Source: an uncultured Pseudomonadales bacterium (GTDB lineage: Bacteria > Pseudomonadota > Gammaproteobacteria > Pseudomonadales > Pseudohongiellaceae). Taken from it: a DNA stretch of 64,000 nt. Position numbers and translations under genes: made by a program. The notes beneath the pieces were generated by a model that ran no database searches, was not told the DNA's origin, and saw only the letters and a list, made by a program, of their open reading frames with translations. This document shows, in pieces, positions 53,342 to 60,899 of the stretch. Each line of letters opens with the position of its first letter. Within the stretch, counting starts at the first letter, position 1. Location of the stretch: positions 970,881 through 1,034,880 of the forward strand of contig CAMYOK010000002.1 in assembly GCA_947259995.1 (NCBI GenBank), read 5' to 3'.

Positions 53342-54835
53342 TCACTGAACGATTTTTATCCACTCACCGGGTTCCGGTGTCCCTGTAGGGTAGTAACCGT
53401 TGATTAAGCGTAAAGTCTCTTCTGGGTAATTACCTACTGGACTAATTCGCGCCAACTCAGCGAACGTAAAGCCCTCAGCCACTTGTACGTAGTGCAGCCT
53501 ACTTTCGTTCCCCGAGAAACGCTCATTTGCCTGAATCGCCCTAAAGGTGCGAATAGAGGCTAATATAAACTGATCAGATTGTTCTGCATCGACACTCGCG
53601 ATATCGCCCGTAAAGATAAAGACACGAGGCCCCAAATAAATCACAGCGATGCGTTGATTCTGCCCATTTTGATTGACCGTGCCGGTATAGCCTTGCAGGC
53701 GGAACTGCTGAAGCGCTTCGGATTTTTGTAAATTGCTAATGCCAAGCTTATCTCGGATAAACAGACGGGGCTCTATGCTTTCTTGCATACGCTGCACTTC
53801 GACACGTAAGCGTGTTGCATCCTCAGGATTAATCGCCTCTACTGTCGTCGGCGTCTCATTCACAGTCCACCCGTTTGGAAACACCATAGTGTAACCAAGC
53901 AGTGTTTGATAATACCGGTTACGTGCCTGTGTTCCGGTGGTGGCCTGACTCTCACCCACCACCAAGCCTTCCATATGATCGCGGAATTTTTGATTATCGA
54001 GCAAAGTGGCTTGATTGGCAGGCAATGCCCCTACGCTAGCAATTGCTTGCTGCAACCGCGTATCGTTACGCGGGTGGGTGGCAAACAAACCGTGATAACT
54101 GGGTTGTTGATTGGCGACTTTAGTATTGAAGTCTTCTTGGTTTTTTAACACCGTGACTACATTGATCACTGCCTGTGGATCATAGCCCGCATTGAGAAGA
54201 TACTCGGCACCTAATGTGTCAGCCTCTAATTCGTGCTCACGACCGAAGCCACTCAAACCTGCTTGTGCCCATAATGAGCCAACATCCATAATCTGCGAGC
54301 CGATATAACCACTACCGGTTGCAACGGCGGCAACAACGCCACCAACACCTGCAGCCACACGCGAAAAAGCGCCACGTGACTGTTGTTGTACCGCATGTCG
54401 CGCCGTGATATGCCCTATTTCGTGTCCAAGCACCGCCGCAAGTTCGGCTTCGGTATTAAGGTAGGCGAGCAATCCACGGTTGATATAAACGTAGCCGCCA
54501 GGAAGCGCGAAGGCATTGATTTCGGGGCTGTCTATGACGGTAAAAGTAAAATTCAGATCGGGTCGATGACTGACGGCGACGAGTCGCTGACCGACTTCAT
54601 TGATGTAGGCATTGAGCTCTTCATCGCTAAGTAAGGCCATGCTCTGGAGAACTTTCTCGTGCTCCTCTGCGCCAATTTCCAGTTCGCGTTTCTCCGACAT
54701 AGTCACGAGATTGCCCTGCCCTGTAGCAGGGTTGACGGCACAGGCGCTGAGCAGCATCGCGCAGCCCAAAAACCCTAACAGGAAGGCGCTGCGCCGAATG
54801 GCTATCAATGGAGATATAAAGTCTTTACTACTCAT
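53342..54835 (-). CDS. M48-family metalloprotease lipoprotein with C-terminal LysM-like domain
   Basis: A 497-residue secreted protease. The signal peptide ends in a lipobox (LLSAC) at about residue 32. The zinc motif is in VLGHEIGHITARHAVQQ with the third ligand in GREHELEADTLGAEYL. The C-terminal 60 residues (FAELARISPVGNY to EWIKIVQ) resemble a LysM unit for binding peptidoglycan. It resembles BepA/LoiP-like envelope quality-control proteases. Two lipoprotein genes lie upstream on the same strand, with a 17-base gap to the nearer. Confidence 0.9.
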   Translation of the reverse strand: MSSKDFISPLIAIRRSAFLLGFLGCAMLLSACAVNPATGQGNLVTMSEKRELEIGAEEHEKVLQSMALLSDEELNAYINEVGQRLVAVSHRPDLNFTFTVIDSPEINAFALPGGYVYINRGLLAYLNTEAELAAVLGHEIGHITARHAVQQQSRGAFSRVAAGVGGVVAAVATGSGYIGSQIMDVGSLWAQAGLSGFGREHELEADTLGAEYLLNAGYDPQAVINVVTVLKNQEDFNTKVANQQPSYHGLFATHPRNDTRLQQAIASVGALPANQATLLDNQKFRDHMEGLVVGESQATTGTQARNRYYQTLLGYTMVFPNGWTVNETPTTVEAINPEDATRLRVEVQRMQESIEPRLFIRDKLGISNLQKSEALQQFRLQGYTGTVNQNGQNQRIAVIYLGPRVFIFTGDIASVDAEQSDQFILASIRTFRAIQANERFSGNESRLHYVQVAEGFTFAELARISPVGNYPEETLRLINGYYPTGTPEPGEWIKIVQ

Positions 54836-54852
54836 AGCACTTCCAAATCTAG

Positions 54853-55545
54853 TTAATCGCCATTAACGAATTGCTGTAATTGGCTAGCAAGGCTATTGCA
54901 CGCATTAGCCTCTACTCGAGCAATCAAGGGAATGGGAACTACCACGGCAGGCACATAGGATTGCCCAGTGGCATCTGTACTAATTGTCCCCACATTGGCA
55001 AATGAGGAAACATCCCATACTCGAGCGTCAAAATTAGAATCATCTTCCCACGAGCCAAAGCCAAAGCAGCCACCGCCACCAGGGCCCACAGCACAGGAAA
55101 TAGAACCTGCGCGATTCGTCGTTTCTGTTTGACCATCTAGCCAAATAATATAGCGAATACCGTATTCCGCAATTTTATCGGCGACGAGCTGCTCTTCCAT
55201 AAGCGTTTGTAAATCCGAGGTACGTAAAGGGGCAGTGCGAGGTTCAAACCAAGGGAACATCGAGTCGATAAACTCTTTTTCTGGAATAACCCGAATGCCT
55301 CGGGCGCCACGTGCGACTCTATCGCCAACGCAGTCTACAAACTCTTCTCGGGTTTCGTAGCTACTACCCTGACGTCGCCCAAGAATCACTATGGATTCGT
55401 GCGATTCTATGCCCGTTTCACCCTGACGAAATTCATCAACCGTCGTCGTCGTGCACGCGGCAAGCACCACTCCTACAAACATTAACAAACCGGCTTGTAG
55501 GGCGCTTCTCGTTGTTCCTGTCACTGTTCTGTTTTCGGAACTCAT
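54853..55545 (-). CDS. Putative lipoprotein of unknown function
   Basis: A 230-residue protein with a signal peptide and lipobox (VVLAAC, Cys at about residue 31). The middle includes VILGRRQGSSYETREEFVDCVGDRV and a GPGGGGCFGFGSWEDDS stretch. I do not recognise a family. The second position of the mature protein is Thr, so sorting to the outer membrane is likely by the usual rule. It lies in the minus-strand train downstream of the ExbB-VWA genes and just before the M48 protease. Confidence 0.72.
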   Translation of the reverse strand: MSSENRTVTGTTRSALQAGLLMFVGVVLAACTTTTVDEFRQGETGIESHESIVILGRRQGSSYETREEFVDCVGDRVARGARGIRVIPEKEFIDSMFPWFEPRTAPLRTSDLQTLMEEQLVADKIAEYGIRYIIWLDGQTETTNRAGSISCAVGPGGGGCFGFGSWEDDSNFDARVWDVSSFANVGTISTDATGQSYVPAVVVPIPLIARVEANACNSLASQLQQFVNGD

Positions 55546-55589
55546 AAATGCCTCGTGTGCTTAACTCCCCTTTTAGCCAAGGGGTATTG

Positions 55590-56204
55590 TTATTGCTGTG
55601 CGGCTAACCATTCGCGAACCTCTGGCACAGAGTCAAAACTTAACGCGAAACTTGAACCGAGGTCCCGCAGCGCGCCAACTGTCGCATCGTTAATGCCGGC
55701 GTCAGTTGAGCGTAATGTTGCCAACGGAGTCTTGCCATACGAAGTCATCACCCAGTCGGCAATATACTCACCATTTGGGCCCAACAAGCGCATATTATAC
55801 TTAACCCACACCTCGTAGGAGTCCAGACGGGTCTTTTGCGGTAAAGCCAACTGAAATTCTTCAATACTTGGGGCAAAAACTGCATCGACCCTTGCGGAGG
55901 GTGCAGAATCGAGGTCGTTTAATACGACTACGTTCGCAAACATGGCTGGCAAAACCGTATCAAAAAGCTCTATATGAGTTTGACCGCTAGCGATTCGATA
56001 TTCTTCTTTACCAGTCTCACTATATTCGACATAAGTAAAATTACGAAGTTCCTCGTCATAGTATACCCCGAGAGTTAGGGGCATCTGACCGACATTCGGG
56101 CTCGGATAACTACCTGACACCACAAGGGAGCTCGCGCCACAGGCACTTAATAGGGCGGCACCGCATAGCAATGCAAGGTTTTTAAGCATCTTCGGATATC
56201 CCAC
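55590..56204 (-). CDS. Putative lipoprotein of unknown function
   Basis: A 204-residue protein with a lipoprotein signal (AALLSACG, Cys at about residue 22). The GTG at 56204 has TTGGAGAA seven bases upstream, better than the ATG at 56189. The mature part has alternating hydrophobic strands (LTLGVYYDEEL, YEVWVKYNMRLLG) that recall small envelope lipoproteins, but I see no named domain. It follows the second VWA gene by 63 bases on the same strand. Confidence 0.72.
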   Translation of the reverse strand: MGYPKMLKNLALLCGAALLSACGASSLVVSGSYPSPNVGQMPLTLGVYYDEELRNFTYVEYSETGKEEYRIASGQTHIELFDTVLPAMFANVVVLNDLDSAPSARVDAVFAPSIEEFQLALPQKTRLDSYEVWVKYNMRLLGPNGEYIADWVMTSYGKTPLATLRSTDAGINDATVGALRDLGSSFALSFDSVPEVREWLAAQQ

Positions 56205-56267
56205 GTCAGTTCTCCAAAACTTTTCTGGTCGCTAGTTTCTACCCTTATACAATAACAATACACTGTT

Positions 56268-57269
56268 TTACTCGAAACTGTTTAGTCCAACAAACGTCCC
56301 ACCATTGCGCTGTGTCAACTCTCGCATTAGGTTGGCAAATCGATAGGCCGATTGCCGATAACGTGGCTCCAAAGCAAAAATCACAGGAAAGCCTACGGCG
56401 TGTATTCTTACCATTGGGTTGCCATTGGCATCCTTCGCATTGAGACGGTCGATAGTGCGCAGCACTTGCGTGATAGAGCCGCCCGGCTGAAAGTCATCAC
56501 CCATTACATAGATGCTGATTTTACGATCGGGAGCGTAATAGGTATTAATCGCCGCTGTGACCCCTTCTACAGGACTACTATTACTAAAAGGGCTCCAATT
56601 ACGCAATGTGCTGATAATAGTATTACGTCTTGCGGGAGTGTCTGGGATCCATTGGCCACGGAATGAATCGAACATATAGTCCCCCATATCATTCATGATC
56701 TGTATCCCTTTTACATTGGGGTACACATCGAGGGTATCAACAATCACATCGATCAGGCGTGGCCAAGCATTCTGAAACATACTGCCCGAGGTATCGATTA
56801 CAAAGATAATATACTCGCTATCCACTGGAATCCCGCCGACAAGATTGTTTTGGCGCTCAAAGTCCAAACCTAGCAGACGTTCCATCTCGTCTGTCAGGGA
56901 CTGCTTGGCATCGGCGAGGTTTTGCGCCTCGATAATGCGCTCATCCGCAATGCTATTGGAGCTGTTAAAACGGCCCTGCACTGAAAAGAGTTCACGGCGC
57001 AAATTCGCTATCCGCTCTTCAAACGCCGATAGCTGCTCGCGCTTTGCGTTTAAGTCTTGATTGACGACCCGGGTTTCACCGCGAATTTCGAACAACTGCG
57101 CCTGTAACTCTGCAATCGGCGCCTCTTGCGGTGTCGTTGTGTCCTCTAGGGTCACAGGGGGTGAGCTCTCGGTGATCAACAACAGTAAAATCATCGCCCC
57201 AAAGCCACAAGAGATCACATCGAGAAATGCAACGCTTGAGGAGTCTGAGTCATTTCGTCGTTTACGCAT
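56268..57269 (-). CDS. Membrane-anchored VWA-domain protein with ExbD-like N terminus (second copy)
   Basis: A 333-residue protein. A positively charged start (MRKRR) precedes one membrane segment, SVAFLDVISCGFGAMILLL, with Asp17. A coiled coil follows (about 50-135), then a von Willebrand A domain (about 153-333) with MIDAS residues in FVIDTSGSM (Asp159), a later SNSSPVEG and YVMGDD. The topology places the VWA domain in the periplasm. The ATG overlaps the previous stop by one base (TAATG). The anchor is related to that of the gene at 57269-58363. An ExbD/TolR/MotB-like role is inferred. Confidence 0.82.
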   Translation of the reverse strand: MRKRRNDSDSSSVAFLDVISCGFGAMILLLLITESSPPVTLEDTTTPQEAPIAELQAQLFEIRGETRVVNQDLNAKREQLSAFEERIANLRRELFSVQGRFNSSNSIADERIIEAQNLADAKQSLTDEMERLLGLDFERQNNLVGGIPVDSEYIIFVIDTSGSMFQNAWPRLIDVIVDTLDVYPNVKGIQIMNDMGDYMFDSFRGQWIPDTPARRNTIISTLRNWSPFSNSSPVEGVTAAINTYYAPDRKISIYVMGDDFQPGGSITQVLRTIDRLNAKDANGNPMVRIHAVGFPVIFALEPRYRQSAYRFANLMRELTQRNGGTFVGLNSFE

Positions 57270-58363
57270 TATGGCCAATCTCTTGCTGGGCTAAGGAATG
57301 AACCGCGTGTGATCTGAGCCAATTGCCAATAGGCTGCCGATGCACTTGGATCTCCCTCAAGCGGAAAAAGCACCACATTGACTGGCGTACGATTTGGAAG
57401 ATATTCTACTGCGTCATCAAAGAGTTCAAGCCTTTTCGCGGGCGTGATCAATGTGTCATTGGAACTAACACTCGATAAGGTCGGCAGACCATCCGTTATT
57501 AAATAGATATTATCTGGAGGCGGCGAGAGCTGCGAGGCAGCCTTAAACACTTCCGCTAGGTTTGTCCCATTCTGCGGAATCATCGCCTTGACGCTTGCCA
57601 GCCCTTGATTCAATTGATCGCGATCGGCAACCTCTAACCATGTGCCCGAGGTGCCATCGATTGCGGCACTAACCTCGCTATTGAAGCCATAAATTTGATA
57701 TTGGCTTGCCACGGGCAGTTGACTGCTTATCCACTCGACTGTGCGCACTGCTCGTTGCCACTTGCGCGCCGCTTGTTTGTTCTGATCAGACATATTGCGC
57801 GTTCGAATAATATTGACCAATGTTTCATCAAGCATGCTGGCAGAGGTGTCCACCAAGATCAGTACACGGTTCCCACCTAAAAACATACCGGTTAAGTACT
57901 GGCGATCGCCCTCGCCTACGAATGCGCGTGCGTCAGAGCCTGTCTGCTCAATCGCACTAGATTGTAAACGCAGCAAATCTTCTTCTAAGGACTGGATATC
58001 GGCGCGCAGCTGCTCCAGACTCTCATCGCTGGCCACCGTGGTATTTTCGAGTGCCGCGAGTTGCTGCAAGAAGTTATTAATCTCCTCTTGAATCTCTGTC
58101 GCCAGCCCCTGCGCCTCTACCACCTCTAAACTTATTTCGTCACGAGTATTGCGAATACGCATCAAATTGCTTTGACCATCAAATATTTCTTCCTCCAATA
58201 ACCGTACTTCGGCTTGCAAGGTCGGGTCGGCCTGTTCGTTACGAACGGACACTTGATGGTCGAGAATCAAGAAAATCAGCACCACAGCACCAAAGCCACA
58301 AGACATTACATCGAGAAATGCCAGGCTCATCGGGTTAAATGCACTGCGGCGTTTTCTAGACAT
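57269..58363 (-). CDS. Membrane-anchored VWA-domain protein with ExbD-like N terminus (first copy)
   Basis: A 364-residue protein with the same design: MSRKRR, membrane segment containing LAFLDVMSCGFGAVVLIFLI with Asp18, an extended coiled coil (about 45-140), and a VWA domain with LVDTSASM (MIDAS Asp172), NGTNLAE (Thr) and YLITDGLP (Asp). ATG 58363 is preceded by AGGAG. The coil and periplasmic VWA domain stand where MotB or TolR carry a peptidoglycan-contacting domain. The gene overlaps the actin-like gene by 8 bases and the next VWA gene by one. Confidence 0.84.
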   Translation of the reverse strand: MSRKRRSAFNPMSLAFLDVMSCGFGAVVLIFLILDHQVSVRNEQADPTLQAEVRLLEEEIFDGQSNLMRIRNTRDEISLEVVEAQGLATEIQEEINNFLQQLAALENTTVASDESLEQLRADIQSLEEDLLRLQSSAIEQTGSDARAFVGEGDRQYLTGMFLGGNRVLILVDTSASMLDETLVNIIRTRNMSDQNKQAARKWQRAVRTVEWISSQLPVASQYQIYGFNSEVSAAIDGTSGTWLEVADRDQLNQGLASVKAMIPQNGTNLAEVFKAASQLSPPPDNIYLITDGLPTLSSVSSNDTLITPAKRLELFDDAVEYLPNRTPVNVVLFPLEGDPSASAAYWQLAQITRGSFLSPARDWP

Positions 58364-59747
58364 CTTGCTCCTGCACTGCAATGAGTTTCAGTGACTCACT
58401 AAGCGTGGAAAATTGCAGATCATCGCCTAAGGCTAGGGCTTGTGCTGAGGCGGCCGTTTTACCGTTGACTTGCAGTGCACCACTCTGGTGCGTCGCGAAT
58501 TGACCATTTTCGAAACTGATTTGTGCCAATGCAACTACGTTGTCTGCTAGCTGGCTATGTGCGTCATCCACAATGCGTACACGCTCTTCAGGGCCCATCT
58601 GACGAACCAAGACTCCCGGGCGTAGTGGCACTGCAATATCGCCGTGCAGAAGATGGGTGGCACACAGGCGCTTGCCTACGGCGGGAGATTGTGACTCTGG
58701 CACTTTGTGCATGCTTTCTAGCTGGCTCACAAAGCGCACCGCATCGGCGCTACTGGCTAATACATCACTATAACGCAAACAGCTGCGAGCAACTGCGTCT
58801 TCGGGAAGCAGTTTCACTTCACGGCGGCTACCTTGATGCTCTGCCAAGACTTCTAACACTTGTGGCAACTGCCCTAGCCGGTCGGAAACAAACAACGGGC
58901 TTACGCCTGTGGCATCAAGGCTGGTTAATTGTTGCAATATTTTTTGATAGAAGCCGTTAAGGCGCGAGTACACGCTGCTTCTAGGCAAACTAATTTCGTG
59001 GACATTGTCCATATGTTGCAGCTTTATTTTGAGGCTGCTTTTTGCCTCCTCAGTTAACTGCCCGTTCTGGTCAAGACTATGTTCCTGCAGGTAACTAGGC
59101 AAACCTTCAAAAAGCATTTGTTCGGATGCAGCGTTGTGCTGGGGGTTGAAACGACACTGTTGGATGAAGGCAGTTGTAAACAGCTGCATCAAGTTCTCAC
59201 TAATATTGTCCCAGCCTACACTCGGCACTAGGAGCACGCTCTCGCGTTGCCAATCCTTGCCGACCTTGCGTAGCTTTGACAGCACTACCTGATGCAGTTC
59301 TAGGTCTGCATGCAAAATGCATTCAGCATCGTGACGATCAATAGTCGCGGCCAAACCAGCGTCGACGATTCCAACCGCATTCATTGAACTTTGTTTTAAC
59401 AAACCTAAAAGAATCGCCATTTGTTGCCGAGAAAAGCTACCGGACAAGGCAAGTAGCACGTCGCCCTCTATCTCTGTTTGCTGAGCAAGATGTTGCAAAT
59501 GTGAAAATGCTAAGTCAGCGTTATGGCGAAAGTGCCCAACGGGCTTGGCGAAAGGATCGACACTTAATTTATGCCAGAACTGGTTATAACTATTAAGTGG
59601 GTTCAGGCGCGACTGTGAGCGTGCGCTGTCACCAAACTCGATTGCCTGCGGCGAAACAAGAGCATAGCCAGGACTACAATGTAAGACGCCTGAGTCATCG
59701 CTCAAACGCAAACCTTTGTCATTGAACTCGAGAACCCGCAGTGTCAT
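58356..59747 (-). CDS. Conserved protein with probable actin/Hsp70-like fold
   Basis: A 463-residue cytoplasmic protein with no signal or membrane segment. The pattern is that of the Hsp70/actin ATPase superfamily: a first strand pair (LRVLEFNDKGLRLSDDSG), AIEFGDSARSQSRLNPLN where Hsp70 has VGxxAxxQxxxNPxN, LLALSGSFSRQQMAILLGLL (Hsp70 VPAxFxxxQR) and VGIVDAGLAATI (where INEPTAAAL is usual). The phosphate-binding loops are poorly kept, so it may not hydrolyse ATP. A C-terminal 45 residues (LQVNGKTAASAQALALGDDLQF) look like a small separate domain. It overlaps the channel gene by four bases. The fold is my inference from pattern. Confidence 0.62.
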   Translation of the reverse strand: MTLRVLEFNDKGLRLSDDSGVLHCSPGYALVSPQAIEFGDSARSQSRLNPLNSYNQFWHKLSVDPFAKPVGHFRHNADLAFSHLQHLAQQTEIEGDVLLALSGSFSRQQMAILLGLLKQSSMNAVGIVDAGLAATIDRHDAECILHADLELHQVVLSKLRKVGKDWQRESVLLVPSVGWDNISENLMQLFTTAFIQQCRFNPQHNAASEQMLFEGLPSYLQEHSLDQNGQLTEEAKSSLKIKLQHMDNVHEISLPRSSVYSRLNGFYQKILQQLTSLDATGVSPLFVSDRLGQLPQVLEVLAEHQGSRREVKLLPEDAVARSCLRYSDVLASSADAVRFVSQLESMHKVPESQSPAVGKRLCATHLLHGDIAVPLRPGVLVRQMGPEERVRIVDDAHSQLADNVVALAQISFENGQFATHQSGALQVNGKTAASAQALALGDDLQFSTLSESLKLIAVQEQDV

Positions 59748-60559
59748 TCCAAAGATTCCTTATCAGGCACCTGTAGATAACGTAACAAATGTTCGTCACA
59801 GTAAGTTTGGGTATCGTGCACAAGACGGTCTTGCAATAGTAATAATTGATGCAATAAAAACATCAGTAGAATGCTTGTCACCAACGCCACAAAAGTCGAG
59901 TTAAACGCAACACCCAGGCTCATCGTCACCCCTAAAATATCGCCACTAACAGCCTGGTGCGCCTGACTCAACGCAGAGCCAATACCACGAACCGTGCCAA
60001 TAAAGCCAATGGAGGGAATTGCCCAAGCGATATAACGCACAATACTCAGTTCGCTATCGAGTCTATCTGACTCGTTATTACAGATATCCTTAATAGTATC
60101 GGAGGCATCTTGAATACTGCGGGTACTGCCAAATCGATGCAGACCGGCCAACAAGGCGCGTGGGAGTAAAAAATCTTTTTCTTTCTCGGCCAGCGCTTGC
60201 ACCGGCCTGGCGAAATGTCTGGCATCATCGGGAAGAATGCTTATTCCTTCGGATACTTGCAGTAACTCTCTATCGAGCAACGCACGCTCTTGCATAGTAC
60301 GGCGCGTTTTCATGCCAATAAGTGACAACGCCCATATCATCAAAATGATACAGGTCTCTTGCTCGATATCGCGCAAGATTATGTAAAGAGAACGTTCCGC
60401 CACATAACTTTCATCTGCCTCTTGCAAGAGAGATTGTTGCTCTTGAATATAATCTGCGTTGGGGCGGATCACTGCTACATAGATTGCATGAACCATTATC
60501 ACCACAATGATCAAGGCAAAAATCTGGTAAATGACTTCGGAAAGATAATTCTGCTTCAT
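59744..60559 (-). CDS. MotA/TolQ/ExbB-type proton channel subunit
   Basis: A 271-residue inner-membrane protein. An N-terminal membrane helix (IYQIFALIIVVIMVHAIYVAV), a second near residues 70-85, then the channel block AIPSIGFIGTVRGIGSALSQA and LGVAFNSTFVALVTSILLMF, the two helices that in ExbB/TolQ form the ion pathway around the ExbD/TolR helix. The loop between helices is larger than in ExbB. It overlaps the actin-like gene by four bases and lies two genes above two ExbD-like VWA proteins, so these are its probable partners. Confidence 0.88.
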   Translation of the reverse strand: MKQNYLSEVIYQIFALIIVVIMVHAIYVAVIRPNADYIQEQQSLLQEADESYVAERSLYIILRDIEQETCIILMIWALSLIGMKTRRTMQERALLDRELLQVSEGISILPDDARHFARPVQALAEKEKDFLLPRALLAGLHRFGSTRSIQDASDTIKDICNNESDRLDSELSIVRYIAWAIPSIGFIGTVRGIGSALSQAHQAVSGDILGVTMSLGVAFNSTFVALVTSILLMFLLHQLLLLQDRLVHDTQTYCDEHLLRYLQVPDKESLE

Positions 60560-60607
60560 GCATTGGCCCTTATGTAATTCGATTGTGATAGCACCGCAAT
60601 GACCTGT

Positions 60608-60895
60608 TTAAATATCGACAGGAAACGAGGCGCCTAAGTCTTGCGAGAGTTGCTCTGTGGGAATAAACCGACTTTGCTCTTCTTCGTCTTCTACCTGTGC
60701 AATTTCAGGGGCGGCCTCGGTAGCTGCCTGCTCTTGCTCTGCCGCCTCTTCAGCTGCTACTGCATTCTCTGTGTCAACACTGCTCGGCTCTTGCACATCT
60801 GCGTCAGTACTTTGTGCAAATGCCAGCGGTGTGATCATCACTACCCACAGAAATCCCACTAGCAAGCACAGTTTCTTAGAAATACAATTTCTCAT
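60608..60895 (-). CDS. Small acidic secreted protein
   Basis: A 95-residue protein with a signal peptide (LCLLVGFLWVVMITPLAFA-Q) and a mature region of about 66 residues very rich in Glu, Ala and Gln, ending LSQDLGASFPVDI. ATG 60895 has GAGGAG eight bases upstream, within the end of the SUMF1 gene, so it is translated as part of the operon; the longer ATG at 60910 lacks such a site. No family recognised. The low-complexity acidic body suggests a flexible periplasmic linker or chaperone-like factor. Confidence 0.72.
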   Translation of the reverse strand: MRNCISKKLCLLVGFLWVVMITPLAFAQSTDADVQEPSSVDTENAVAAEEAAEQEQAATEAAPEIAQVEDEEEQSRFIPTEQLSQDLGASFPVDI

Positions 60896-60899
60896 CACT

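Noticed and set aside
56268..60559. Zorya-type phage defence system
   Set aside because: An ExbB/MotA-like protein is present, but there is no ZorB-type OmpA domain, ZorC, or helicase/nuclease ZorD or ZorE. The VWA proteins take the partner position instead.
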